From NCBI GenBank assembly GCA_963402885.1, contig OY727099.1:21223001-21287000 (forward strand): a DNA stretch of 64,000 nt. Reading direction: 5' to 3'. The number at the start of each line of letters is the position of its first letter. Positions within the stretch are counted from its first letter, which is position 1. Shown here one piece after another: positions 24,477-36,500 of this stretch. A program made the translations under genes and the position numbers. The stretch is from Antedon bifida. Lineage: Eukaryota > Echinodermata > Crinoidea > Comatulida > Antedonidae. Under the pieces are notes generated by a model. That model was not told the origin of the DNA and did not search any database. It saw only the letters and a program-made list of their open reading frames with translations.

Positions 24477-25050
24477 AATCTTAATAAATTAACATTGCTC
24501 CAAAAAAGAATCATACGAATAATTTCAAAATCTTCTTTTACAGCTAATACGGGTCCTCTATTTAAGGAACTTAATATAATGACACTTAAAGATATAAATA
24601 CTTATCAGCAATATATTTTTGTTCATAACTGTGTTAATCATAATTATCCTCATAGATTTTACGATATGTTTAAATTTAATGTTAATTTCTATAACTACAA
24701 CACTAGGTCATCCTCTTATATTCATCTCCCAAAACACAGGACTACCATATTTCACCAAAGTATTAGATACTCTGGTGCAAAACTTTGGAATGTTTTGCCT
24801 CTTTCGCTACAAAACATACAAAATGTAAATAGTTTCAAAAAGATTGCTAAATATTATTTATTATCAAACAATACTTAGAGGCCATGTTTTTTGGCTTTTT
24901 TTGTTTTTTTTGTTAATATATTTACCTTTAGCAATAGTAAAAATGCATTAATATGATTTATACTGCAATTGATATGTACCGCTTTTCGTTTTATTGTTAT
25001 TTTCATTTCTCTATCTTATTTTATATGTTCTGCTTTTGAATGTTTTGTTT

Positions 25051-25091
25051 TGGCGTCCCTGACACAAGCTTTCGCTTTTTTGGTGACGCCA
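25051..25091 (+). promoter_or_regulatory. 3'-UTR nested stem-loop of element A (copy 2)
   Basis: TGGCGTC (25051-25057) pairs perfectly with GACGCCA (25085-25091). Inside, AAGC (25066-25069) pairs with GCTT (25074-25077) around TTTC. It lies about 45 bp before the tail repeats. In CR1/L2-type elements a 3' stem-loop is the recognition site for the reverse transcriptase; that role here is inferred from position and structure. Confidence 0.75.
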
Positions 25092-28064
25092 CCTTTTTGG
25101 AAATAAATGTTGATTTTGATTGATTGATTGATTTTGAATATGATTAGTTGACCACTGTGTGCTACAATACCCATTTGGTAGCACTAGTGCACAGTGTTCA
25201 TAAATAGGATTTAGTTTAGCACTGTGCGCTGCTATACCCATTTGGTAGCACTAGCGCACAGTGATAATAAATAGGATATAGTTTACCAATGTGCGTTACT
25301 ATACCCATTTGGTAGCATTAGCTCACAGTTTTAATAAATAGGATTTAGTTTACCACTGTGTGCTACTATACCCATTTTTGTAGCACTGGCACAATGATAA
25401 GAAATAGGATTTTATTTAGCACTGTGCGCTACTGTACCAATTTTGGTATCACTAGCGCACATTGATAATAAATAGGATTTAGTTTACCACTGTGCACTAC
25501 TATACCCATTCTGGTAGCACTAGCGCATAGTGATAATAAATAGGATTTAGTTTAGCACTGTGCGCTACTACATCAATTTGGTAGCACTAGCGCACAGTGT
25601 TAATAAGTAGGATTTAGTTTACCACTGTGCGCTACTATGCCCATTGTGGTAGTACTTGCGCACAGTGATGATAAATAGCAGTTAGTTTGGAACTGTGCGC
25701 TACTATACACATTTTGGTAGCTCTAGCGCACAGTGATAATATAAAGGATTTAGTTTATCACTGTGCGCTACTATACCCATTTGGTAGCACTAGCGCACAG
25801 TGTTAATAAATAGGATTTAGTTTACCACTGTGCGCTACAATACCCATTTAGTAGCATCTGGGCACAGTGTTAATAAATAGGATTTAGTTTACCACTGTGT
25901 GCTACTATACCCATTTGGCAGCACTAGTGCACAGTGTTAATAAATAGGATTTAGTTTACCACTGTGCGCTACTATACCCATTTTGGTAGCACTAGCGCAC
26001 AGTGAAAATAAAAATGATTAGTTTACCACTGTGCGCTACTATACCCATTTTGGTAGCACACGGCGCACAGTAATAATAAATAGGATATAGTTTACCAATG
26101 TGCGCTACTATACCCATTTGGTAGCACTAACTCACAGTGTTAATAAACAAGATTTATTTTACCACTGTGCGCTACTATACCCATTTTTGTAGCACTGGCG
26201 CACAGTGATAAGAAATGAGATTTTATTTAGCACTGTGCGCTACTGTACCAATTTTGGTATCACTAGCGCACATTGAAAAAAAATAAGATTTCGTTTAGCA
26301 CTATGCGCTACTACACCCATTGTGGTAGTACTTGCGCACAGTGATAATAAATAGGATTTAGTTTAGCACTGTGCGCTACTATATCCATTTGGTAGCACTA
26401 GCGCAAAGTGTTAATAAATAGGACATAGTTTAGCACTGCGCGCTACTATACCCATTTTGGTAGCACTAGCGCACAGTGATAATAAAAAGGATTTAGTTTA
26501 GTACTGTGCGCTACTATACCCATTTGGTAGCACTAGCGAACAGTGTTAATAAATAGGATTTAGTTTACCACTGTGCGCTACTATACCCATTTGGTAGCAC
26601 TAGTGCACAGTGTTAATAATTAAGATTAGTTTACCACTGTGCGCTACCATACCCATTTTGGTAGCACTAGCGCACAGTGAAAATAAATATGATTAGTTTA
26701 CCACTGTGCGCTACTAAACCTATTTTGTTAGCACAGGACGCACAGTGATAATAAATAGGATATAGTTTACCAAATTTGCCCTACTATACTCATTTGGTAG
26801 CCTTAGCTCACAGTGTTAATAAATACGATTTATTTTACCACTGTGCGCTACTATACCCATTTTTGTAGCATTGGCGCACAGTGTAAAGAAATGAGATTTT
26901 ATTTAGTACTGTGCGGTACTGTACCAATTTTGGTATTACCAGCGCACATTAATAAAAAATAGGATTTCGTTTAGCACTGTGCGCTACTATAGCCATTTGG
27001 TAGCACTAGCGCACAGTGTTAACAAATAGGATTTAGTTTACAACTGTGCGCTACTATACCCATTGTGGTAGTACTTGCGCACAGTGATAAAAAATAGGAT
27101 TTAGTTTAGCACTGTGCTCTACTCCATCCATTTGTTAGCACTAGCGCACAGTGTTAATAAATATGATATAGTTTAGCACTGTGCGCTACTATACCCATTT
27201 TGGTGGCACAGGACACACAGTGATAATAAATAGGATATAGTTTACCAATGTGCGCTACTATACCCATTTGATAGCACTAGCTCACAGTGTCAATAAATAG
27301 GATTTAGTTTACCACTGTCCGCTACTAAACCCATTTTGGTAGCACTAGCGCACAGTGAAAATAAAAATGATTAGTTTTCCACTGTGCGCTACTATACCTA
27401 TTTTGGTAGCACAGGACGCACAGTGATAATAAATAGGATATAGTTTACCAATGTGCGCTACTATACCCATTTGATAGCACTAGCTCACAGTGTTAATAAA
27501 TAGTATTTAGTTTAACACTATCCGATACTATACCCATTTTTGTAGCACTAGCGTACAGTGAAAACAAATATGATTAGTTTACAACTGTGCGCTACTATAC
27601 CCATTTTGGTAGCACAGGACGCACAGTGATAAGAATAGGATTTTATTTAGCACTGTGCGCTACTGTACCAATTTTGGTATCACTAGCGCACATTGATAAT
27701 AAATAGGATTTAGTTTACCACTGTGCGCTACTATACCCATTCTGGTAGAACTAGCACATAGTGATAATAAATAGGATTTAGTTTAGCACTGTGTGCTACT
27801 ATATCAATTTGGTAGCACTAGCGCACAGTGTTAATAAGTAAGATTTAGTTTACCACTGTGCGCTACTGTACCCATTTTGGTAGTATTTTCGCACAGTAAT
27901 AATAAATAGGATTTAGTTTGGCACTGTGCACTACTATACCCATTTTGGGAGCACTAGCGCACAGTGTTAATAAATAGGATTTGGTTTACCACTGTGCGCT
28001 ACAATACCCATTTAGTAGCATCAGCGCACAGTGTTAATAAATAGAATTTAGTTTACCACTTTGC

Positions 28065-28143
28065 GTATTTGGCCATCTTTGTTCATTATACATCTTTCCC
28101 ATGGTTTTATAGAGTCAAAGTCAAGTTTCAGTTGTTTATTCAT
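28065..28143 (+). repeat. 79-bp foreign insert (copy 3 of 4)
   Basis: Same sequence and flanks as 8852-8930. It lies 524 bp upstream of copy 4. Confidence 0.9.
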
Positions 28144-28588
28144 CAGCGCACAGTGTTAATAAATAGGATTTAGTTTACCACTGCGCTACTATACCCATTT
28201 GGTAGCACTAGTGCACAGTGTTAATAAAAAGGATTAGTTTACCACTGTGCGCTACTATACCTATTTTGGTAGCACTAGCGCATAGTGATAATAAATAGGA
28301 TTTAGTTTAGCACTGTGCGCTACTATACCCATTCTGGTAGAACTAGCACATAGTGATAATAAATAGGATTTAGTTTAGCACTGTGTGCTACTATATCAAT
28401 TTGGTAGCACTAGCGCACAGTGTTAATAAGTAAGATTTAGTTTACCACTGTGCGCTACTGTACCCATTTTGGTAGTATTTTCGCACAGTAATAATAAATA
28501 GGATTTAGTTTGGCACTGTGCACTACAATACCCATTTAGTAGCATCAGCGCACAGTGTTAATAAATAGAATTTAGTTTACCACTTTGC

Positions 28589-28667
28589 GTATTTGGCCAT
28601 CTTTGTTCATTATACATCTTTCCCATGGTTTTATAGAGTCAAAGTCAAGTTTCAGTTGTTTATTCAT
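28589..28667 (+). repeat. 79-bp foreign insert (copy 4 of 4)
   Basis: Same sequence as 28065-28143, including the shared ATAGAATTTAG in the preceding spacer. This shows that copies 3 and 4 are products of one local duplication. Confidence 0.9.
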
Positions 28668-28977
28668 CAGCGCACAGTGTTAATAAATAGGATTTAGTTT
28701 ACCACTGCGCTACTATACCCATTTGGTAGCACTAGTGCACAGTGTTAATAAAAAGGATTAGTTTACCACTGTGCGCTACTATACCTATTTTGGTAGCACT
28801 AGCGCATAGTGATAATAAATAGGATTTAGTTTAGCACTGTGCGCTACTATACCCATTTGGTAGCACTAGCGCACAGTGTTAATAAATAGGATTTAGTCAC
28901 TGTGCGCTACAATACCCATTAAGCAGCATCAGCGTACAGTGTAAATAAATAGGATTTAGTTTACCACTGCGCTACTA

Positions 28978-28985
28978 TACCCATT
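28978..28985 (+). repeat. Target-site duplication of element D (left)
   Basis: TACCCATT directly before the element tail. It is repeated at 30511-30518 directly after its 5' end. Confidence 0.85.
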
Positions 28986-29085
28986 CATTCATTCATAATA
29001 ACATTTATTTCTTATCATTTCAAAGTAAACAAAATAACAATTTAAATATAAATAATTAAGAGGCAAAACCCAGAAAGTAATAACA

Positions 29086-29105
29086 TTTGGAGGTTTTCCT
29101 CCAAA
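29086..29105 (-). promoter_or_regulatory. 3'-UTR stem-loop of element D
   Basis: TTTGGAGG and CCTCCAAA form an 8-bp perfect stem around a 4-base loop, about 100 bp from the 3' tail. The position parallels the stem-loops of elements A, B and C, but the nested AAGC/GCTT hairpin is not evident here. Confidence 0.65.
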
Positions 29106-29256
29106 AAAACTTGTGACGGGTAGCCAGTTAAAAAGTTGTAATCATATTGGAGTTTAAACAAACAGAAACAAAACAAGACAACGACAAGTTAATAATAATA
29201 AAATACTATGGAAGCACAGAAAAACCAGAATAAACATGTTGTTTTATTATTATTAG

Positions 29257-30510
29257 TTATTTATGGAGTAGAATTTGTTTAAGTTTAAAAGAAAATTTAT
29301 TTTTTGAAGGTGCCAATTTAATTTCGTCGGGGAGATCACCACCAGTGCCACTATAACGGATATTATGTTGCATTAATGTTAATTTGGTAAGGGGAGGGTG
29401 GAGGTTACAGGAGGATCTAGTTTTATGGGTATGAATGCTATTATTTTTTATAAAGCTGCAAGAAAGTTTAGTTGGAAGTAGACAGTTGACATGTTCATAG
29501 ACGAAGGTGCATTGTTGGAGGATATTGATGTTTTGAACAGTTAATAATTTAAGGTCAGAGAAAAGCTCACTAGTGTGATCTAGGCGTGACGCACCAGAGA
29601 TGAGGCGAATAGCTTTTTTTTGGAGAATAAAAAGTTTGTTGAGGTTTGAAGCATAGTTGTTTGCACAGACAATATTACAGTAAGAAATAAAAGGTAAAAC
29701 AAGTGAACAATAAATCATGCGAAGGACTTCTTTGGGCAAGTAAAATGAAAGACGATATAATATTCCAATATTTTTCGAAATTTTAGTTTCGATTTCTTTT
29801 ATGTGGTGTTTGAAGTTTAGTTCTTCGTCAATTTCTACTCCAAGAAATTTGGTATGCTTAACAAGAGGAATTTTGTGGGCAGCAAGGTAAACATTATGAG
29901 TGTCGTTAATCAAATCTTGGTGTCGAAAACCAAAAAGCATAAAATTGCATTTGTTAATATTTATTGAAAGTTTGTTTGCATTGAAATAATCGTTCACGTT
30001 CTTCAATTCCCTATTAAAAGTATTGAAAATGAAATCAAAATTAGTGTGTGAATAAAAAATGGTTGTGTCATCAGCATAAAGATAAAAAAAAAGGATGTCA
30101 GATGCATTTGGTAAATCATTGATATACAATAAAAAAAGAAGAGGGCCTAATAGAGACCCTTGAGGAACACCACAAACAATAGGTTTGAAATCGGAAAAAA
30201 CATTGTTGATATAGGTGCATTGGAGTCGATTAGACAGATAATCTTTAAAAAGGTCAAGAGTAATGCCACGGATACCATAGTTAAAGAGTTTTGACAGTAA
30301 AATAGTGTGATCAATGGTATCGAATGCCTTAGACAGATCTATGAATAGGCCAGACGAAAACAACTTATTATGAATAGCATCCACAATGTTGTTGGTAAGA
30401 TCAATTAAAGCAAAAGAAGTGGAATAGTTTTGTCTGAAACCATATTGTTTATTGTAGAGAATGTTGTGTCGGTTAATGAAATCATACGTACGGTCATAGA
30501 TAAGTTTTTC
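29257..30510 (-). pseudogene. Element D reverse transcriptase, C-terminal part, open frame
   Basis: The frame is open from the truncation point (EKLIYDRTYDF) to the stop at 29257. The reverse transcriptase motifs appear in order: QYGFRQNYSTS, FIDLSKAFDTIDH, GVPQGSLLGPLLFLLYINDL, the catalytic YADD, LSININKCNFMLF, KFLGVEIDEELNF, then the LPFISYCNIV and LLQKKAIRLI-type C-terminal region (read as LPFISYCNIVCAN and ILQKKAIRLISG). Endonuclease and reverse transcriptase N-terminus are missing. Near the C-terminus the usual GAKLWNSLPDEIK-like motif reads TGGDLPDEIK, suggesting a small in-frame loss. There is no ATG at the 5' edge, so this is a fragment although its frame is uninterrupted. Confidence 0.9.
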
Positions 30511-33500
30511 TACCCATTTGGTAGCACTAGCTCACAGTGTTAATAAACAAGATTTATTTTACCACTGTGCGTTACTATACCCATTTTTGTAGCACTGGCG
30601 CACAGTGATAAGAAATGAGATTTTATTTAGCACTGTGCGCTACTGTACCAATTTTGGTATCACTAGCGCACATTGATAAAAAATAGGATTTCGTTTAGCA
30701 CTGTGCGCTACTATACCCATTGTGGTAGTACTTGCGCACAGTGATAATAAAAAGGATTTAGTTTAGAACTGTGCGCTACTATATCCATTTGGTAGCACTA
30801 GCGCAATGTGTTAATACATAGGACATAGTTTAGCACTGCGCGCTACTATACCCATAAAGTAGCATCAGCGAACAGTGTTAATAAATAGGATTTATTTTAC
30901 CACTGTGCGCTACTATACCCATTTGGTAGCACTAGTGCACATTGTTATTAATTAAGATTAGTTTACCACTGTGCGCTACTATACCCATTTTGGTAGCACT
31001 AGCGCACAGTGAAAATAAATATGATTAGTTTACCACTGTGCGCTACTATACCCATTTTGGTAGCACAGGACGCACAGTGATAATAAATAGGATATAGTTT
31101 ACCAATGTGCGCTACTATACCCATTTGGTAGCACTAGCTCACAGTGTTAATACATAAGATTTAGTTTACCACTATCCGCTACTATACCCATTTTTGTAGC
31201 ACTAGCGTACAGTGAAAACAAATATGATTAGTTTACCACGGTGCGCTACTATACCCATTTTGGTAGCACAGGACGCACAGTGATAATAAATAGGATTTAG
31301 TTTACCACTGTGCGCTACTATACCAATTTTGGTAGCATCAGCGCACAGTGTTAATAAATAGGATTTAGTTTACCACTGCGCTACTATACCCATTTGGTAG
31401 CACTAGTGCACAGTGTTAATAAAAAAGATTAGTTTACCACCGTGCGCTACTATACCTATTTTGGTAGCACTAGTGCACAGTGTTAATAAATAGGATTTAG
31501 TTTAGCACTGTGCGCTACTATACCCATTGTGGTAGTACTTGCGCACAGTGATAATAAAAAGGATTTAGTTTAGAACTGTGCGCTACTATATCCATTTGGT
31601 AGCACTAGCGCAAATTGTTAATACATAGGACATAGTTTAGCACTGCGCGCTACTATACCCATAAAGTAGCATCAGCGAACAGTGTTAATAAATAGGATTT
31701 ATTTTACCACTGTGCGCTACTATACCCATTTGGTAGCACTAGTGCACATTGTTAATAATTAAGATTAGTTTACCACTGTGCGCTACTATACCCATTTTGG
31801 TAGCACTAGCGCACAGTGAAAATAAATATGATTAGTTTACCACTGTGCGCTACTATACCCATTTTGGTAGCACAGGACGCACAGTGATAATAAATAGGAT
31901 ATAGTTTACCAATGTGCGCTACTATACCCATTTGGTAGCACTAGCTCACAGTGTTAATACATAAGATTTAGTTTACCACTATCCGCTACTATACCCATTT
32001 TTGTAGCACTAGCGTACAGTGAAAACAAATATGATTAGTTTACCACGGTGCGCTACTATACCCATTTTGGTAGCACAGGACGCACAGTGATAATAAATAG
32101 GATTTAGTTTACCACTGTGCGCTACTATACCAATTTTGGTAGCATCAGCGCACAGTGTTAATAAATAGGATTTAGTTTACCACTGCGCTACTATACCCAT
32201 TTGGTAGCACTAGTGCACAGTGTTAATAAAAAAGATTAGTTTACCACCGTGCGCTACTATACCTATTTTGGTAGCACTAGTGCACAGTGTTAATAAATAG
32301 GATTTAGTTTAGCACTGTGCGCTACTATACCCATTGTGGTAGTACTTGCGCACAGTGATAATAAAAAGGATTTAGTTTAGAACTGTGCGCTACTATATCC
32401 ATTTGGTAGCACTAGCGCAAAGTGTTAATACATAGGACATAGTTTAGCACTGCGCGCTACTATACCCATAAAGTAGCATCAGCGAACAGTGTTAATAAAT
32501 AGGATTTATTTTACCACTGTGCGCTACTATACCCATTTGGTAGCACTAGTGCACATTGTTAATAATTAAGATTAGTTTACCACTGTGCGCTACTATACCC
32601 ATTTTGGTAGCACTAGCGCACAGTGAAAATAAATATGATTAGTTTACCACTGTGCGCTACTATACCCATTTTGGTAGCACAGGACGCACAGTGATAATAA
32701 ATAGGATATAGTTTACCAATGTGCGCTACTACACCCATTTGGTAGCACTAGCTCACAGTGTTAATACATAAGATTTAGTTTACCACTATCCGCTACTATA
32801 CCCATTTTTGTAGCACTAGCGTACAGTGAAAACAAATATGATTAGTTTACCACGGTGCGCTACTATACCCATTTTGGTAGCACAGGACGCACAGTGATAA
32901 TAAATAGGATTTAGTTTACCACTGTGCGCTACTATACCAATTTTGGTAGCATCAGCGCACAGTGTTAATAAATAGGATTTAGTTTACCACTGCGCTACTA
33001 TACCCATTTGGAAGCACTAGTGCACAGTGTTAATAAAAAAGATTAGTTTACCACCGTGCGCTACTATACCTATTTTGGTAGCACTAGTGCACAGTGTTAA
33101 TAAATAGGATTTAGTTTAGCACTGTGCGCTGCTATACCCATTTGGTAGCACTAGCGCACAGTGATAATAAATAGGATATAGTTTACCAATGTGCGCTACT
33201 ATACCCATTTGGTAGCATTAGCTCACAGTTTTAATAAATAGGATTTAGTTTACCACTGTGTGCTACTATACCCATTTTTGTAGCACTGGCACAGTGATAA
33301 GAAATAGGATTTTATTTAGCACTGTGCGCTACTGTACCAATTTTGGTATCACTAGCGCACATTGTTAATAAATAGGATTTAGTTTACCTGGTAGCACTAG
33401 CGCATAGTGATAATAAATAGGATTTAGTTTAGCACTGTGCGCTACTACATCAATTTGGTAGCACTAGCGCACAGTGTTAATAAGTAGGATTTAGTTTACC

Positions 33501-36500
33501 ACTGTGCGCTACTATGCCCATTGTGGTAGTACTTGCGCACAGTGATAATAAATAGCAGTTAGTTTAGAACTGTGCGCTACTATACACATTTTGGTAGCTC
33601 TAGCGCACAGTGATAATATAAAGGATTTAGTTTATCACTGTGCGCTACTATACCCATTTGGTAGCACTAGCGCACAGTGTTAATAAATAGGATTTAGTTT
33701 ACCACTGTGCGCTACAAAACCCATTTAGTAGCATCAGGGCACAGTGTTAATAAATAGGATTTAGTTTACCACTGTGTGCTACTATACCCATTTAGCAGCA
33801 CTAGTGCACAGTGTTAATAAATAGGATTTAGTTTACCACTGTGCGCTACTATACCCATTTTGGTAGCACTAGCGCACAGTGAAAACAAAAATGATTAGTT
33901 TACCACTGTGCGCTACTATACCCATTTTGGTAGCACAGGACGCACAGTGATAATAAATAGGATATAGTTTACCAATGTGCGCTACTATACCCATTTGGTA
34001 GCACTAGCTCACAGTGTTAATAAACAAGATTTATTTTACCACTGTGCGCTACTATACCCATTTTTGTAGCACTGGCGCACAGTGATAAGAAATGAGATTT
34101 TATTTAGCACTGTGCGCTACTGTACCAATTTTGGTATCACTAGCGCACAGTGTTAATAAATAGGATTTAGTTTAGCACTGTGCGCTGCTATACCCATTTG
34201 GTAGCACTAGCGCACAGTGATAATAAATAGGATATAGTTTACCAATGTGCGCTACTATACCCATTTGGTAGCATTAGCTCACAGTTTTAATAAATAGGAT
34301 TTAGTTTACCACTGTGTGCTACTATACCCATTTTTGTAGCATCAGCGAACAGTGTTAATAAATACGATTTATTTTACCACTGTGCGCTACTATACCCATT
34401 TTTGTAGCATTGGCGCACAGTGTAAAGAAATGAAATTTTATTTAGTACTGTGCGCTACTGTACCAATTTTGGTATTACTAGCGCACTTTAATAAAAAAGA
34501 GGATTTCGTTTATCACTGTGCTCTACTCTATCCATTTGTTAGCACTAGCTCACAGTGTTAATAAATAGGATATAGTTTACCAATGTGCGCTACTATACCC
34601 ATTTGGTAGCACTAGCTCACAGTGTTAATAAACAAGATTTATTTTACCACTGTGCGCTACTATACCCATTTTTGTAGCACTGGCGCACAGTGATAAGAAA
34701 TGAGATTTTATTTAGCACTGTGCGCTACTGTACCAATTTTGGTATCACTAGCGCACAGTGTTAATAAATAGGATTTAGTTTAGCACTGTGCGCTGCTATA
34801 CCCATTTGGTAGCACTAGCGCACAGTGATAATAAATAGGATATAGTTTACCAATGTGCGCTACTATACCCATTTGGTAGCATTAGCTCACAGTTTTAATA
34901 AATAGGATTTAGTTTACCACTGTGTGCTACTATACCCATTTTTGTAGCATCAGCGAACAGTGTTAATAAATAGGATTTATTTTACCACTGTGCGCTACTA
35001 TACCCATTTGGTAGCACTAGTGCACATTGTTAATAATTAAGATTAGTTTACCACTGTGCGCTACTATACCCATTTTGGTAGCACTAGCGCACAGTGAAAA
35101 TAAATATGATTAGTTTACCACTGTGCGCTACTATACCCATTTTGTTAGCACAGGACGCACAGTGATAATAAATAGGATGTAGTTTACCAAATTTGCGCTA
35201 CTATACTCATTTGGCAGCACTAGCTCACAGTGTTAATAAATACGATTTATTTTACCACTGTGCGCTACTTTACCCATTTTTGTAGCATTGGCGCACAGTG
35301 TAAAGAAATGAGATTTTATTTAGTACTGTGCGCTACTGTACCAATTTTGGTATTACTAGCGCACTTTAATAAAAAAGAGGATTTCGTTTAGCACTGTGCT
35401 CTACTCTATCCATTTGTTAGCACTAGCTCACAGTGTTAATAAATAGGATATAGTTTAGCACTGCGCGCTACTATACCCATTTTGGTGGCACAGGACACAC
35501 AGTGATAATAAATAGGATATATTTTAGCAATGTGCGCTACTATACCTATTTGATAGCACTAGCTCACAGTGTTAATAAATAGGATTAGTTTACCACTGTC
35601 CGCTACTATACCCATTTTGGTAGCACTAGCGCACAGTGAAAATAAAAATTATTAGTTTACCACTGTGCGCTACTATACCCATTTTGGTAGCACAGGACGC
35701 ACAGTGATAATAAATAGGATATAGTTTACCAATGTGCGCTGCTATACCCATTTAGTAGCAATAGCTCACAGTGTTAATAAATAGGATTTAGTTTACCACT
35801 ATCCGCTACTATACCCATTTTTGTAGCACTAGCGTACAGTGAAAACAAATATGATTAGTTTACCACGGTGCGCTACTATACCCATTTTGGTAGCACAGGA
35901 CGCACAGTGATAATAAATAGGATATAGTTTACCAATGTGCGCTACTATACCCATTTGGTAGCACTAGTTCACAGTTTAAATAAATAGGATTTATTTTACC
36001 ACTGTGCGCTACTATACCCATTTTTGTAGCACTGGCACAGTGATAAGAAATAGGATTTTATTTAGCACTGTGCGCTACTGTACCAATTTTGGTATCACTA
36101 GCGCACATTGATAATAAATAGAATTTAGTTTACCTGGTAGCACTAGCGCATAGTGATAATAAATAGGATTTAGTTTAGCACTGTGCGCTACTACATCAAT
36201 TTGGTAGCACTAGCGCACAGTGTTAATAAGTAGGATTTAGTTTACCACTATGCGCTACTATGCCCATTGTGGTAGTACTTGCGCACAGTGATAATAAATA
36301 GCAGTTAGTTTAGAACTGTGCGCTACTATACACATTTTGGTAGCTCTAGCGCACAGTGATAATATAAAGGATTTAGTTTATCACTGTGCGCTACTATACC
36401 CATTTGGTAGCACTAGCGCACAGTGTTAATAAATAGGATTTAGTTTACCACTGTGCGCTACAATACCCATTTAGTAGCATCAGGGCACAGTGTTAATAAA

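Larger units (their letters stand above)
18651..24878 (+). pseudogene. Element A ORF2 copy 2: AP endonuclease plus reverse transcriptase, inactivated
   Basis: The start is the ATG at 18651 (MLSCDMACS). The endonuclease domain is complete: Asn103 in FNARSLV, Glu132 in ISETW, YKPPD near 207, GDFN 238-241, SDH 305-307. Reverse transcriptase follows: AAGFDGL, NYRPISILS, then a TGA at 20502-20504 where copies 1 and 3 have TGC (Cys). The same frame continues (FDLSKAFDTINH) to about 20859, where one extra T shifts it. The next frame is open through GVPQGSLLGPLLF, the catalytic YADD and FLGVLIDEQLTW to 21390, where the DNA transposon supplies a TAG. After it, NLNKLTLLQKR (from 24477) runs to the true stop at 24876-24878. 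There are three independent lesions. Residues upstream of 24477 in the last frame are transposon sequence. Confidence 0.93.
17679..25136 (+). mobile_element. Non-LTR retrotransposon, element A copy 2, split by a DNA transposon
   Basis: The element is 5'-truncated within ORF1 at 17679 and complete at its 3' end, finishing in TGATTGATTGATTTTGAA. The intact target can be read elsewhere in the array (about 15448 and 16396: GATAATAAATATGATTAGTTG). The element sits between ATAATAAA and the following TATGATTAG, with at most 2 bp of target duplication. Removing the transposon at 21391-24476 plus one AAT leaves an element of about 4.37 kb. Copy 2 is the best template for reading family A, but it is not functional. 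Confidence 0.95.
25137..28985 (+). repeat. Satellite array 2
   Basis: Same 66-68 bp monomer and orientation as array 1. The first units continue exactly the variant order found after GATAATAAATATGATTAGTTG in array 1, so array 1 and array 2 were contiguous before element A copy 2 inserted. A 524-bp tandem duplication near the right end carries copies 3 and 4 of the 79-bp foreign insert. Confidence 0.97.
28986..30510 (-). mobile_element. 5'-truncated non-LTR retrotransposon, element D
   Basis: This minus-strand element has an ATGA-type tail (CATTCATTCATTCAT on the plus strand). It was cut short at its 5' end within the reverse transcriptase and is bounded by TACCCATT on both sides. The structure is the textbook product of target-primed reverse transcription into a satellite monomer, at the hairpin apex. 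It is distinct from elements A, B and C. An 8-bp stem, TTTGGAGG/CCTCCAAA, is present at 29086-29105 in the 3' UTR. Confidence 0.93.

Noticed and set aside
29257..30510. Reverse transcriptases as group II intron, retron, telomerase or Penelope-type
   Set aside because: The associated AP-type endonuclease in element A, the SKAFDTINH and GVPQGS motifs and the short-repeat 3' tails fit LINE-type elements; no GIY-YIG, intron or msr structure is seen.
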